A stretch of 64,000 nt of DNA from CAYFWF01 sp964346815 (GTDB lineage: Bacteria > Acidobacteriota > Aminicenantia > Aminicenantales > Aminicenantaceae), in assembly GCA_964346815.1 (NCBI GenBank), contig CAYFWF010000043.1:1-64000 (forward strand), given 5' to 3'. The notes beneath the pieces were generated by a model. It saw nothing but the letters and a program-made list of their open reading frames with translations, did not search any database and had not been told where the DNA came from. Of this stretch, positions 25,431 through 34,362 are shown one piece after another; the stretch's first letter is position 1, and each line of letters begins with the position of its first letter. Position numbers and translations under genes: made by a program.

Positions 25431-26162
25431 TTATTTTAGAAACCGAAGACTTTTGGGCTCTTTTTCCATGTGATAGGTAAGGATATTCTGGAGTACCTTT
25501 CGAATTGATTTCAGCTTTTCTCTTGGGAAAGGAAGATCCGGATGATGAGGGGGAGGATTTTTTTTGGCCCAGTCGATGAATCTGTTCAGCTCCGGAGGGA
25601 TCTCTTCTTTTTTTTGGAAGGAACATTCGGGACAGTACGCACCCTCTTTTTTAGGCGATAGCCAGGATGAATCAATGATATTTCTATGACATTTTCGACA
25701 TGTTTTAAAGCTGGGCAGAATTCCGTTCAGCTTGAGAATCCAAGTCTCGAAATAAGCACCCAAAATATCGATGTCACCTCCAGCTTCGAGGGATAAGAGA
25801 ACCGATGAGAGAAGGCGAAAGAGATGCTCGTCCTTAGAGTGAGAGGGAGAAAATTCTTCGATGAGTTCGGAAAAATAACTGAGAGTAAATCCTCGATCCA
25901 GATCCCTCTGAAGTTCGAAATAGGATTCGACTATGTCACAATTGTTTACGACAACCAGATCTTTATGCTCTTTTTCATAATAAAAAATTTTGACATGGGT
26001 TAAAGGTTCAAGGCCGCTTCCAAAGCGGTTGCCGAATTTTCGGGCTCCCTTTGCGATTCCCTTGACGATTCCTTTATCTTTGGAGAAGAAAACCACGATC
26101 TTATCCTGTTCACCGACATTAAAGGTTCTCAGGATAAAGGCTTCTGATTGTTCAAGGGACAT
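25431..26162 (-). CDS. recO: DNA repair protein RecO
   Basis: Loads RecA onto SSB-coated single-stranded DNA together with RecR. The 243-residue product from the ATG at 26162 starts with the normal RecO front (SEAFILRTFNVGEQDKIVVF, with the OB-fold piece KGARKFGNRFGSGLEPL). A CRKC...CPEC zinc finger follows (about residues 150-185). A longer frame from 26345 only reads through mgtE in another frame and is not used. The start lies 5 nt after the mgtE stop with no ribosome site, so translation is probably coupled to mgtE. Confidence 0.92.
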   Translation of the reverse strand: MSLEQSEAFILRTFNVGEQDKIVVFFSKDKGIVKGIAKGARKFGNRFGSGLEPLTHVKIFYYEKEHKDLVVVNNCDIVESYFELQRDLDRGFTLSYFSELIEEFSPSHSKDEHLFRLLSSVLLSLEAGGDIDILGAYFETWILKLNGILPSFKTCRKCHRNIIDSSWLSPKKEGAYCPECSFQKKEEIPPELNRFIDWAKKNPPPHHPDLPFPREKLKSIRKVLQNILTYHMEKEPKSLRFLK

Positions 26163-26167
26163 CGAGG

Positions 26168-27529
26168 TTATGTGAGATAGGCGAGGAAAAGGGTGCCGAG
26201 TCCGAGGAATGTCAGAATGCTGATGGAATCTGTACACATGGTCAGCAGGTTGACCGAACCAAGAGCCGGATCCAAGCGTAGAAGTTTCAGAATGAGGGGG
26301 ATAAGAGTTCCTGCCATAGCAGCAATGAAAAAAGTGACGATACATGCCAGGCCTAAAACCAGGCCAAAAAAAGGATTCTTCATAATGACCAAGGTGGCTG
26401 CAGACAAAATCAAACCGATGATAACGCCATTTCCGATCCCTACCATGATTTCTTTGAACAAGGCCTTCTTAGCGGAAATCCAGTCGGTTTGACCGATAGC
26501 GATTTCGCGAACGATGATGGCTATGGTCTGGTTTCCTGCTATTCCCCCCAAGGCAGCAACTAAAGGCATGAACACAGCAAGTTCGACAACCTTCTCTATG
26601 GTACCGGTGAAATTCCTGACCACGAATGGGGCTACGGATGCTGTCAGGAGGCTGAAGAGAAGAAACGGAAGTCTTTTTTTTATAGACGTTAATGGATTGT
26701 CTTGGATCCTGTCTGTGGTATCCAAAGACACCATTTTATACATATCTTCTGTGGCCTCTTTGTCGATCACATCGATGATGTCATCTACGGTAACCACCCC
26801 CACGAGTTTCTCTTCCGAATCAACAACCGGAATCGCCACAAGGTTATAATCTGCGACACTGCGAGCCACTTCCTCCTGGTCGGTCTCTGTATGGACACTT
26901 ATGACTTCTTTGGTCATAATCGCTTTCAGTGGTGTGTTAGGGCGGGCAAAGAGAAGTTGCCGTAGGGAGGCTACTCCAACCAGTCGATTTTCGTCGTCTA
27001 CGACGTAAAGATAGAATGCAGACTCCACGTCTCCTTCAAGTTGCATGGCCGTGATGGTATCGGAGACGTTGGTGTTGTGGTTGAGCGCATAGAAATTAGG
27101 AGACATGATTCGGCCGGCCGTTTCCTCCTCATACAGGAGGAGTTCTTTGACCTCTTCGGACGGCTTTTCCTCCATCGCTGTGAGAATGTTTCCCTGAAGA
27201 TCTTCTGGCAGCAGTTGAAGGATCGGGGCGATGTCGTCAGAAGGGATCTCTTGAAAGATCTTGGAAATCTGAGACACTGGAAGGGCCTTCATCATCTCGG
27301 CAGCATCTTCCGGATCGAGCTCTCTAATGACTTCTCCAGCTTTCTCTTTGTCCTTCTCGTAAATGACATTGAAAAGTGTGAGTTTTTCCCTGACAATCAG
27401 ATGATTCATGAGTGAGGAGATGTCGGCAGCATGGAAGTTCTTCACGAGATTCCATAAACGTGTGAGGGAACCGATATTGATAAATTTCCTCGCAGAACTG
27501 ATGACCAACCTGAGTGCTTCAACCTTCAT
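26168..27529 (-). CDS. mgtE: Magnesium transporter MgtE
   Basis: A 453-residue inner-membrane magnesium channel. In order: the superhelical MgtE N domain (about 30-130, LDPEDAAEMMKALP), a CBS pair (about 135-260, with IMTKEVISVHTETDQEEVAR and VVTVDDIIDVIDKEATEDMY), a plug helix, and five membrane spans with the conserved PLVAALGGIAGNQT pore region and GTLIPLILKLLRLDPA. The N and CBS domains close the pore when cytosolic magnesium is high. Sits upstream of recO on the same transcript; the linkage has no evident functional meaning. Confidence 0.96.
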   Translation of the reverse strand: MKVEALRLVISSARKFINIGSLTRLWNLVKNFHAADISSLMNHLIVREKLTLFNVIYEKDKEKAGEVIRELDPEDAAEMMKALPVSQISKIFQEIPSDDIAPILQLLPEDLQGNILTAMEEKPSEEVKELLLYEEETAGRIMSPNFYALNHNTNVSDTITAMQLEGDVESAFYLYVVDDENRLVGVASLRQLLFARPNTPLKAIMTKEVISVHTETDQEEVARSVADYNLVAIPVVDSEEKLVGVVTVDDIIDVIDKEATEDMYKMVSLDTTDRIQDNPLTSIKKRLPFLLFSLLTASVAPFVVRNFTGTIEKVVELAVFMPLVAALGGIAGNQTIAIIVREIAIGQTDWISAKKALFKEIMVGIGNGVIIGLILSAATLVIMKNPFFGLVLGLACIVTFFIAAMAGTLIPLILKLLRLDPALGSVNLLTMCTDSISILTFLGLGTLFLAYLT

Positions 27530-27630
27530 TTGTCTACCCTGTGAATTTCGTTTTTCACCATAACATAAAAGATTTCAACTGTAAAACAAAAATACCGAAT
27601 GGATGGATAATCTCCCTCAGACAGGAACAG

Positions 27631-28992
27631 CTATCCTCTTTTATAGAAATACTTGTTGGTTTCGGAAGCGATGATCCCGCTGAGCCCTATCAAGCCGACA
27701 AGATTTGGGAGAGCCATGAGTCCATTCATGATATCGGACACTCTCCAGACGATCTCGAGTTTCAGCATCGCTCCTACTGCCACAAAGATAACAAACACGA
27801 TACGGTAACCTTTCACCCATCTCTCTGAGAACAGATATTCGATGGATTTTTCTCCGTAGTAGCACCATCCTAAGATTGTGGAGTAAGCGAAAAAGATAAG
27901 GCCTACGGTGACGATGAATTCTCCGATTCCCCCAGGCAGAGAGATGTCAAAGGCCAAAGCTGTGAGCTCGGCCCCTGTGTAACCAGAAGTCCAGAGTCCG
28001 CTTGAGATAATCACAAGTCCCGTCAAAGTGCAAACTACAAGGGTATCGATAAAGGTTTGAGTCATCGATACCAAAGCCTGCTTAACGGGATTAGGGGTTT
28101 TGGCTGCGGCCGCTGCTATGGGAGCAGAACCAAGACCAGACTCATTGGAAAAGACACCTTTGGAAACGCCCATCCTGATCGTGTGCATGAGCGAAGCCCC
28201 GAGAAATCCCCCTGCGGCAGCAGTCGGAGAGAATGCCGATCTGAAGATGAGCGCAAAAATTTTTGGGATAACTGTAATCTTCATGACCAAAATGAAGAAT
28301 GCGCCAGTGAAATAGATGATGATCATCAGAGGGACCAAGACCTGTGTGACTCTCGCTATGCTCTTAATTCCACCAAGAACAACCATAGCAGTGAAGGTGG
28401 CAAGAATCAGTCCTGTGATCCAATAAGGTATTCCGAATGAAGCGTTGGCCGCATCTGCTACAGAGTTCGATTGGACCATATTTCCTATGCCGAAGGCAGC
28501 TATCGAAGCGAAAATGGCGAAGAGCACTCCGAGCCATTTCCATCCCAATCCTTTCGATATGTAATACATCGGGCCGCCGCTCATGGTTCCGAATTCATCC
28601 GTCTCTCTATATTTTATGGCGAGCACAGCTTCGGCATATTTTGTGGCCATTCCAAAAAGACCGGTTATCCACATCCAGAATAAAGCCCCAGGACCTCCAG
28701 TGAAGATAGCGATGGCGACTCCGGCGATATTTCCCGTCCCAACCGTGGCGGCCAGAGCTGTCATGAGAGCCTGGAAATGAGAAATATCTCCTTTTTCCTG
28801 GTCATCTTCTTTCCGTTTGATAAAAGCTAGATACAAGGAGTAAAAAAGTCCCCTCAATTGAAGTCCTTTGAGACGTATTGTGAGGAAAATTCCTGTCCCT
28901 ACGAGAAGAATAATCAGGGGGAGGCCCCAGATGTTATCCCTGATTTGGGTCAGAACATCAAGCAACTGGCTCTCCATTTTTCGCCATATCAT
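27631..28992 (-). CDS. Alanine/glycine:cation symporter (AGCS family)
   Basis: A 453-residue inner-membrane sodium-coupled alanine or glycine transporter. Family hallmarks: LMTALAATVGTGNIAGVA and GGPGALFWMWITGLFGMATK near the front, FGTMSGGPMYYISKGLG, and GVSKGVFSNESGLGSAPIAA. About 10-11 hydrophobic segments. The first in-frame ATG (28992) and one five codons later (28977) both lack a good ribosome site. It stands 101 bp upstream of mgtE on the same strand. Uptake of alanine/glycine fits the peptide-degrading outlook of the neighbouring peptidases. Confidence 0.95.
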   Translation of the reverse strand: MIWRKMESQLLDVLTQIRDNIWGLPLIILLVGTGIFLTIRLKGLQLRGLFYSLYLAFIKRKEDDQEKGDISHFQALMTALAATVGTGNIAGVAIAIFTGGPGALFWMWITGLFGMATKYAEAVLAIKYRETDEFGTMSGGPMYYISKGLGWKWLGVLFAIFASIAAFGIGNMVQSNSVADAANASFGIPYWITGLILATFTAMVVLGGIKSIARVTQVLVPLMIIIYFTGAFFILVMKITVIPKIFALIFRSAFSPTAAAGGFLGASLMHTIRMGVSKGVFSNESGLGSAPIAAAAAKTPNPVKQALVSMTQTFIDTLVVCTLTGLVIISSGLWTSGYTGAELTALAFDISLPGGIGEFIVTVGLIFFAYSTILGWCYYGEKSIEYLFSERWVKGYRIVFVIFVAVGAMLKLEIVWRVSDIMNGLMALPNLVGLIGLSGIIASETNKYFYKRG

Positions 28993-29167
28993 TAATTCAT
29001 AAAATTTTCACTATTATAACAACCCCGAATTTTCCGGTCTATCTCTTTTTTTTCAATCTAAAATCGTCTCAGAATCCGCAAAGGAGGGATATTGAGGAGC
29101 CGGATGGGAAGGCAGATGCTATTGAAAGTTTATGGAAATACCGGGAGATATATCCAAGATGTCCGGA

Positions 29168-30529
29168 TCAGCCAAGAAATGAGATTCCCAGACTTTTTAT
29201 TTTTTCCTGAAGGAGATGCTCTTCGATTTTGAGTTCAGAAGCGGTTTTTGGAATGTCCCAGTGGTGTCTGAGCAGAATTTTATGAATGTATTCTTTTTCA
29301 AACTGTTTTTTTGCCTGAGGTAAGGATTGAATTTCATCCACTGTAGAGATGAACTGTGACTCTATAGGTTCTACGAGGAGAGAGAGATGAGAGGATTTGA
29401 TTTCCCTTTCCGGCACCATGATGACGAATCTTTCGATCACATTGATGAGCTCGCTCACATTTCCCGGCCAAGAATAATTGATGAACGCCTGAAGGGCCTC
29501 TTCATTCATTGTTTTCTGCTTCTTTCCATATTCCTTGGCGAAATATGTTAAGAAATACTCGATAAGGAGAGGGATGTCCTCCTTCCTCTCTCTCAGGGGA
29601 GGGAGTGCCATTGGAATGATATTGAGTTTGAAAAACAAATCCTCCCTGAAATTCCCTCCGTTAATGATCTCCCTTAAATTTTTGGTTGTCGATGCTATCA
29701 ACCTCACATCGGCGCCTATGGTCTCGGATGAACCCGGGGGCTTGAATGTCTTTTCCTCGATGAATCTGACAAGCTTAGCCTGAGTCTTCAGGCTCATATC
29801 TCCGATCTCATCTAAAAAGAGTATCCCCCCATCTGCCAGTAAAATTTTCCCTTTTTTCTGTCTCTCTGAACCAGGTTCATCTCCTTCGGCATATCCGAAC
29901 AGTTCGTTTTCGATAATATCATCCGGGATGGCCGCAGAATTGATTTGAATAAATCTCTTGTTCCTCCTTGGACTCTGTTGATGAATCAACCGTGCAACCA
30001 GCTCTTTGCCCGTACCGGTCTCTCCATAGATAAGCACACGACCATTTGTGGGTGCCGCTAATTTGATCTCATCTTTGAGCTTTAGAATCGCTGGGCTTTC
30101 TCCGATCAGATGGTATTTAGCCTTTATTCTCGCTCTCAATTGGATGTTTTCTTCTTCGAGTTTCCTCTGCCGCAGTGCGTTTTTTGCAGTGAGAATGACT
30201 TTTTCCAATGTCAGGGGTTTTTCCAGAAAATCATAAGCTCCCAGTTTTGTGGCTTTGACAGCAGTTGCAATGGACCCATGTCCCGAGATCATCACCACTT
30301 GTAAACTTTCTTCCGATTTTTTTGCTTTTTCGAGAACATCGAGACCACTCATTTTTGGCAGCCAGATATCGAGGAGTACGAGGTCAAAATTTTCCCTTTT
30401 CAGGAAATCAAGGCCTTTTTCTCCCGTATCCGTTGTTTTGACAATGTAGCCTTCGTCCTCGAGTATCCCCTTCAGGGAGGATCGGATCCCAGCTTCATCA
30501 TCGATGACTAGAATTTTATCTTTGATCAT
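29168..30529 (-). CDS. NtrC-family response regulator lacking the GAFTGA loop (NtrX-like)
   Basis: A 453-residue regulator: receiver domain (1-120; phospho-acceptor Asp54 in LVLLDIWLP, Lys104 in LEKPLT), AAA+ domain (about 140-370; Walker A GETGTGKE at 169-176, Walker B ILFLDE at 236-241), and a Fis-type helix-turn-helix at the end (HWDIPKTASELKIEEHLLQE). Where sigma-54 activators carry GAFTGA, this one reads GDEPGS (216-221), with a basic stretch after it. It therefore probably does not remodel sigma-54 polymerase and may act on sigma-70 promoters. The start overlaps the kinase gene by 4 nt. Confidence 0.9.
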   Translation of the reverse strand: MIKDKILVIDDEAGIRSSLKGILEDEGYIVKTTDTGEKGLDFLKRENFDLVLLDIWLPKMSGLDVLEKAKKSEESLQVVMISGHGSIATAVKATKLGAYDFLEKPLTLEKVILTAKNALRQRKLEEENIQLRARIKAKYHLIGESPAILKLKDEIKLAAPTNGRVLIYGETGTGKELVARLIHQQSPRRNKRFIQINSAAIPDDIIENELFGYAEGDEPGSERQKKGKILLADGGILFLDEIGDMSLKTQAKLVRFIEEKTFKPPGSSETIGADVRLIASTTKNLREIINGGNFREDLFFKLNIIPMALPPLRERKEDIPLLIEYFLTYFAKEYGKKQKTMNEEALQAFINYSWPGNVSELINVIERFVIMVPEREIKSSHLSLLVEPIESQFISTVDEIQSLPQAKKQFEKEYIHKILLRHHWDIPKTASELKIEEHLLQEKIKSLGISFLG

Positions 30530-32691
30530 GATGGAATCTGAATGATGAACATCGCTCCATTTGGTTTATTATCTTCAATCTCGATGGAGCCGTTGTGTTC
30601 GCTGATGACTTGGTTAACTATGGCTAAACCCAAACCTGTCCCTCTTTTTTTCGTTGAATAGTGAGGATGGAAGAGTTTGTCCCGTTCCTCTTGAGGAATA
30701 CCTGGTCCAAAGTCTGCGATTTCTATTCTGACCCTCTGCTGGGTTTTGTCAAAGGATGTGCGAATTCTGATTTTCCCAGTTTTGTTCATTGCGTCAATTG
30801 CATTGTCAATGAGATTTATAAAAACACGCCTCATTTGATCGGGATCGATCAAAAGGGGGGAAGGAATCTCTGCCGAAAATTGAGTCTCAAACTCAATCTC
30901 TGAGAAGATTCCGGTAAAGAGAGATATTGTTTGTTTGATAATATCATGCAGGTCGGCCGAGCGAAGACGAATAGTCGGCATCCGAGCAAAACTCGAGAAT
31001 TCGTCCACTAGGGATTTGATGGTACGGGCTTCCTGAACGATGGTATTGGCGCCTTCCTCGATAATTTCACTGGATTTTCTCTTGTTCATCCTCAAGTTCT
31101 TGATGATCCTTTCGGCAGAGAGCTGGATCGGAGTCAGAGGATTTTTAATCTCATGGGCGACACGCTGTGCTATCTCCTTCCAGGCTGCGATCTTTTGGGC
31201 CTTGATGAGCTGAGTCAGGTTGTCCAGAACAACGATCATTCCCGAAAATTCGCTGTTTGTTTGATACAATGGAGAGAGAGTAAGAGCCACTGTGACACTC
31301 TGGCCGTCGAGATTTATATTTATTTCTTTATCAGAAAGTTTATGTCTTTTCTGAAGTCCGCGCATGATGTACTCCAGTATTTCTCCATATTGATCGCCAT
31401 TAAGCACCTCTTCATAACTTTTTCCTATAAGATTTTTTTCTTCCAGATCGAGCATTGCCAGGGCAGATGGATTGACTGTTGTGATGACTCCATCAGCATC
31501 CAAAGTGATAACACCGGTGGTGATGTTATTCAAGATAGTCTCGATGTACTGCTTTCTTGCCTCTAACTCTGAGGTCTTTTGTGCAATGTTGTGTTGGCTG
31601 TCCTTGAGATCAGAGATCATCTGATTGAAAGAATCGATCAGAATTCCCAGCTCATCGGAAGCAGGATCTTCTACCCGGACATTCAAGTTTCCTTTTGAGA
31701 CTTCCTTGGTTGCATGAGCCAACTTTTCTATCGGCACGGTTATTCCTTTGGCCAGGTGAAAGCCGATCCAGCTGGCTGCGAAGATGATCAGAAGAGTGAT
31801 GAAAATGAGCGTGATAAAATAGAATGCCTTGACTGGGTTTTTCTGAATTTTCAGTTGACTGTATCTCTGAACATAGGCCGAGATATTGTTGATCTTTTCT
31901 GCGTAATTTTGAGGAAGAAATTTGCCCGTTAGTACTAAAACTTTCCCTCCCTCCGGGATGGTGAACGAGATGCCACGACGGATCATCTCTCCATTGCCCA
32001 TGGGATCGATGCTTCTGAATGTTTCTCCCAGATGAGCAATCCTGACACGGTTCTTTCTGACATCGCTATAATCTTGAAAAGGAAGGTCTGGATTTAGATA
32101 GGTAAACAATTCCTCGTCATCTAAAAATATTCCGATTTCATCCAACTTGTATTCTGTCAGCTTGTTGCGGACAAACTCCATCAATGGAAGCCTGTGGTCG
32201 AGGTCTATCAGGTCTTGATTTTGTATAGCCCGACTGAGCTGCTTCGCGTAATGGAGAGTGACCTCCTCGCTGCTGATGTAAAATCCATCTGCGAGGCTTT
32301 TGGTATCATCCAAGATTCGATCGATGGGAGTCTTGAACCAGGTTTCGATGTTTCGGCTGATCAGGTCGCTCGCGAAAAAGAAAAGAAGAAGAGTCGGGAT
32401 GAGAGAGAGGGCAATGAAGAAGAGGAGAAGCTTGGTTTTGAAGCGCGCTCCAAGGACTTTTCTTTTTCTCTCCAGATAGAGTTTTGCCAAATTTCTCCCC
32501 AGGACGAAGAGAAGGATAAGAAACATCAAAAGAACGATGATTTGGAGGAATGTCAAGAGTATATTCGTGAAGGAAGTGGGAGAGAATTCTTGGGCTTCTC
32601 TGATAAAGAATTCTATGGTGAAAAACAGGATAATAAGAAAGATGATGAGAGCAGCGACAACGCGCGGCCCTTTCTTTTTTGGATCTGCCAT
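30526..32691 (-). CDS. NtrY-like membrane sensor histidine kinase
   Basis: A 721-residue kinase. Three membrane helices lie near the N-terminus (about 12-31, 44-66, 88-108), then an extracytoplasmic sensor region, a fourth helix (about 285-310), HAMP (GITVPIEKLAHATKEVSKGN), PAS, the H-box AHEIKNPLTPIQLSAERIIK, and an ATPase domain with N box LIDNAIDAMN and G box GTGLGLAIV. This is the NtrY architecture. It should phosphorylate the overlapping downstream regulator (ATGA junction). NtrY/NtrX pairs respond to nitrogen or redox state, but the signal here is unknown. rodZ lies 15 nt upstream on the same strand. Confidence 0.93.
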   Translation of the reverse strand: MADPKKKGPRVVAALIIFLIILFFTIEFFIREAQEFSPTSFTNILLTFLQIIVLLMFLILLFVLGRNLAKLYLERKRKVLGARFKTKLLLFFIALSLIPTLLLFFFASDLISRNIETWFKTPIDRILDDTKSLADGFYISSEEVTLHYAKQLSRAIQNQDLIDLDHRLPLMEFVRNKLTEYKLDEIGIFLDDEELFTYLNPDLPFQDYSDVRKNRVRIAHLGETFRSIDPMGNGEMIRRGISFTIPEGGKVLVLTGKFLPQNYAEKINNISAYVQRYSQLKIQKNPVKAFYFITLIFITLLIIFAASWIGFHLAKGITVPIEKLAHATKEVSKGNLNVRVEDPASDELGILIDSFNQMISDLKDSQHNIAQKTSELEARKQYIETILNNITTGVITLDADGVITTVNPSALAMLDLEEKNLIGKSYEEVLNGDQYGEILEYIMRGLQKRHKLSDKEININLDGQSVTVALTLSPLYQTNSEFSGMIVVLDNLTQLIKAQKIAAWKEIAQRVAHEIKNPLTPIQLSAERIIKNLRMNKRKSSEIIEEGANTIVQEARTIKSLVDEFSSFARMPTIRLRSADLHDIIKQTISLFTGIFSEIEFETQFSAEIPSPLLIDPDQMRRVFINLIDNAIDAMNKTGKIRIRTSFDKTQQRVRIEIADFGPGIPQEERDKLFHPHYSTKKRGTGLGLAIVNQVISEHNGSIEIEDNKPNGAMFIIQIPS

Positions 32692-32706
32692 GTTTATTAG
32701 TGATAG

Positions 32707-33486
32707 CTATTCGTCTTCTTCCTCTGTTTCTGATTGGCCCGTGTCTTGAAGAAATTCATGAAAGTTATCGAGGTTTATCAGAATATCTTTTACTACGGCG
32801 CCAGTATCCCCCAGCTTTTTTCCTTCTTTTCCATTTATGGAATAAACGATCCCTCCAGCGTTACCGAAATGGAGCAGGAATCCTTCGAGAGCCTTGAACT
32901 CAAGATGGGTTCCTGGAGATTTGATTCCGGAGTACTGGAGTTCTCCATCTGCATAGATCTCCATCCACGTTTCTTGTTGAACTGTGATGTCGAGGATCAA
33001 TTCATCTTGTTTTTTTTCCGTCTCATCCTGAGTGATGGGAGGAGAGACGGCAGTTTTTTTTGGAACTTGAAGTTGGGGTTTTTGGCTCGGCAGAGAGGGA
33101 GAGGTTTCTCTATTTTGAAGAATAAAATAAAGAACTATGATCAATGTTACTGTGAAAACTAAAATCAATACAGCGATCAGCAGAAAATTTTTCTTTCTGG
33201 GGGCTTCTTCCTCTTCGATTCTCTCTTTTTTCTCTTCTTGTCCCTCCTCCTGTGCCTGAAGACTTTCCAGATAGGTGTTTAGAATGCTTTGTTCATCTAA
33301 ACCCAAATATTTTGCATAAGACCGTATGATTCCTCGGGTGAAAAATTTCTCCGGCATCATATCGAGCCGGTCTTCCTCTAAAGCCCTTAAAAACCTCATG
33401 TTTATTTTGGTCTGATCTGCGATTTCCTTGAGGGAAATGCTTCTCAGTTCGCGTTCTCTCTTGAGTTCCTGCCCGATGGAAGCCAT
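32707..33486 (-). CDS. rodZ: RodZ-like cell-shape protein
   Basis: A 259-residue bitopic protein. The N-terminal helix-turn-helix (1-70; GQELKRERELRSISLKEIAD and FTRGIIRSYAKYLGLDE) is typical of RodZ. A charged linker follows, one transmembrane helix (about 100-122, FLLIAVLILVFTVTLIIVLY), and a C-terminal DUF4115-type beta domain (about 165-245, QETWMEIYADGELQYSG). RodZ links MreB filaments to the elongation machinery. No mreB is present. It lies 15 nt upstream of the NtrY-like gene and may share its transcript. Confidence 0.88.
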   Translation of the reverse strand: MASIGQELKRERELRSISLKEIADQTKINMRFLRALEEDRLDMMPEKFFTRGIIRSYAKYLGLDEQSILNTYLESLQAQEEGQEEKKERIEEEEAPRKKNFLLIAVLILVFTVTLIIVLYFILQNRETSPSLPSQKPQLQVPKKTAVSPPITQDETEKKQDELILDITVQQETWMEIYADGELQYSGIKSPGTHLEFKALEGFLLHFGNAGGIVYSINGKEGKKLGDTGAVVKDILINLDNFHEFLQDTGQSETEEEDE

Positions 33487-33606
33487 TTTCTCGAATTGTA
33501 GGATAAGAAGTCTTTAAAGTCAATCTGACAGAACTCTACTGCCCTCTGGAGCCGTTGCCTTTAAGACTGATTAATCGCTCCAATCGGTTGATAGAACCCT
33601 GCCTTG

Positions 33607-33671
33607 TTTGGACGGGCGTTAAGGCGAGCTCTATTGGAAGGCAGGCGAGGCGGTTCTCCTCCCAGGTTGAC
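33607..33671 (+). repeat. Dispersed 65-nt repeat, copy 1
   Basis: This 65-nt stretch aligns without gaps to 45167-45231, with 47 identical positions by my count. Conserved blocks include TTTGG-CGG-CGT, AGCT-T, and GCGGTTC followed by CTC-rich sequence and GTTGAC. It lies 22 nt before the likely start of endonuclease V. Mismatches show no codon-position bias, so it looks like a non-coding element. Confidence 0.5.
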
Positions 33672-33693
33672 CCTTGGCAGATCAGCCTATATA

Positions 33694-34362
33694 TTGAATG
33701 AAGTGGGAAGCATATTCGATTTAAAAAAGGCAGCAAGATTCCAGCAAGTGTTGTCTCAACGAGTGAGCCTCACATCTGACTTAGACAGAATCCAAACCAT
33801 AGGAGGGGCAGATTCCAATTACGATAGGGTGAGAGGTCTCATCGGTGTGGTTGTGGCAGTCTTAAGTTTTCCGGAATTTGAACTGATCGAGATGGTCAGA
33901 GAGATACAGAAGGTATGTATTCCTTACATGCCCGGATATCTATGCTACAGAGAAGGGCCTGCAATTATCAAGGCCTTTCGAAAGCTGGAGATGGAACCCG
34001 ATGTCACCCTTATTGATGGGAATGGTATCGCTCATCCGAGAAGAATGGGCTTGGCCTCTTACGTCGGTGTCCTCCTGGATATCCCGACCATCGGATGTGC
34101 AAAATCCCCATGTTTTTCCTATCAGCTTCCCTATTTTGAGAGAGGTTCCTTCAGTCTTTACAATAATGACGAAGGTGAAAAAGTGGGATACTGCCTCCGA
34201 ACGCGCTTTTCAGTCAAGCCAATTTTTGTATCTCCGGGACACAGGATGGATTTTGATTACGCCCGGAATCTAGTGCTGGAATGCTCCAGGTACAGAATTC
34301 CTGAGCCGTTAAGGATAGCCCATCGTCTGGCAAAGGACATCTTCTCGTCAGAAGACCGTTAG
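33694..34362 (+). CDS. nfi: Endonuclease V
   Basis: Cuts DNA (or RNA) one phosphodiester 3' to deoxyinosine, starting repair of deaminated adenine. Catalytic acidic residues are present: Asp in IGGADSNYD, Glu in PYMPGYLCYREGPA, Asp in VTLIDGNGIAHPRRMG. The frame is open from a TTG at 33604, but that part lies inside a dispersed repeat; TTG at 33694 (222 aa, close to the E. coli length of 223) or GTG at 33703 are more likely starts. No good ribosome site is seen for any, so the start is uncertain. The 3' end overlaps the convergent ftsX stop by 4 nt. Confidence 0.9.
   Translation: MNEVGSIFDLKKAARFQQVLSQRVSLTSDLDRIQTIGGADSNYDRVRGLIGVVVAVLSFPEFELIEMVREIQKVCIPYMPGYLCYREGPAIIKAFRKLEMEPDVTLIDGNGIAHPRRMGLASYVGVLLDIPTIGCAKSPCFSYQLPYFERGSFSLYNNDEGEKVGYCLRTRFSVKPIFVSPGHRMDFDYARNLVLECSRYRIPEPLRIAHRLAKDIFSSEDR

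Noticed and set aside
26163..26345. N-terminal extension of recO
   Set aside because: It lies wholly within mgtE and has no ribosome site; RecO homologues begin at the 26162 ATG.
33604..33693. Extended endonuclease V start at TTG 33604
   Set aside because: The extension is inside the dispersed repeat, whose other copy contains stops in that frame.
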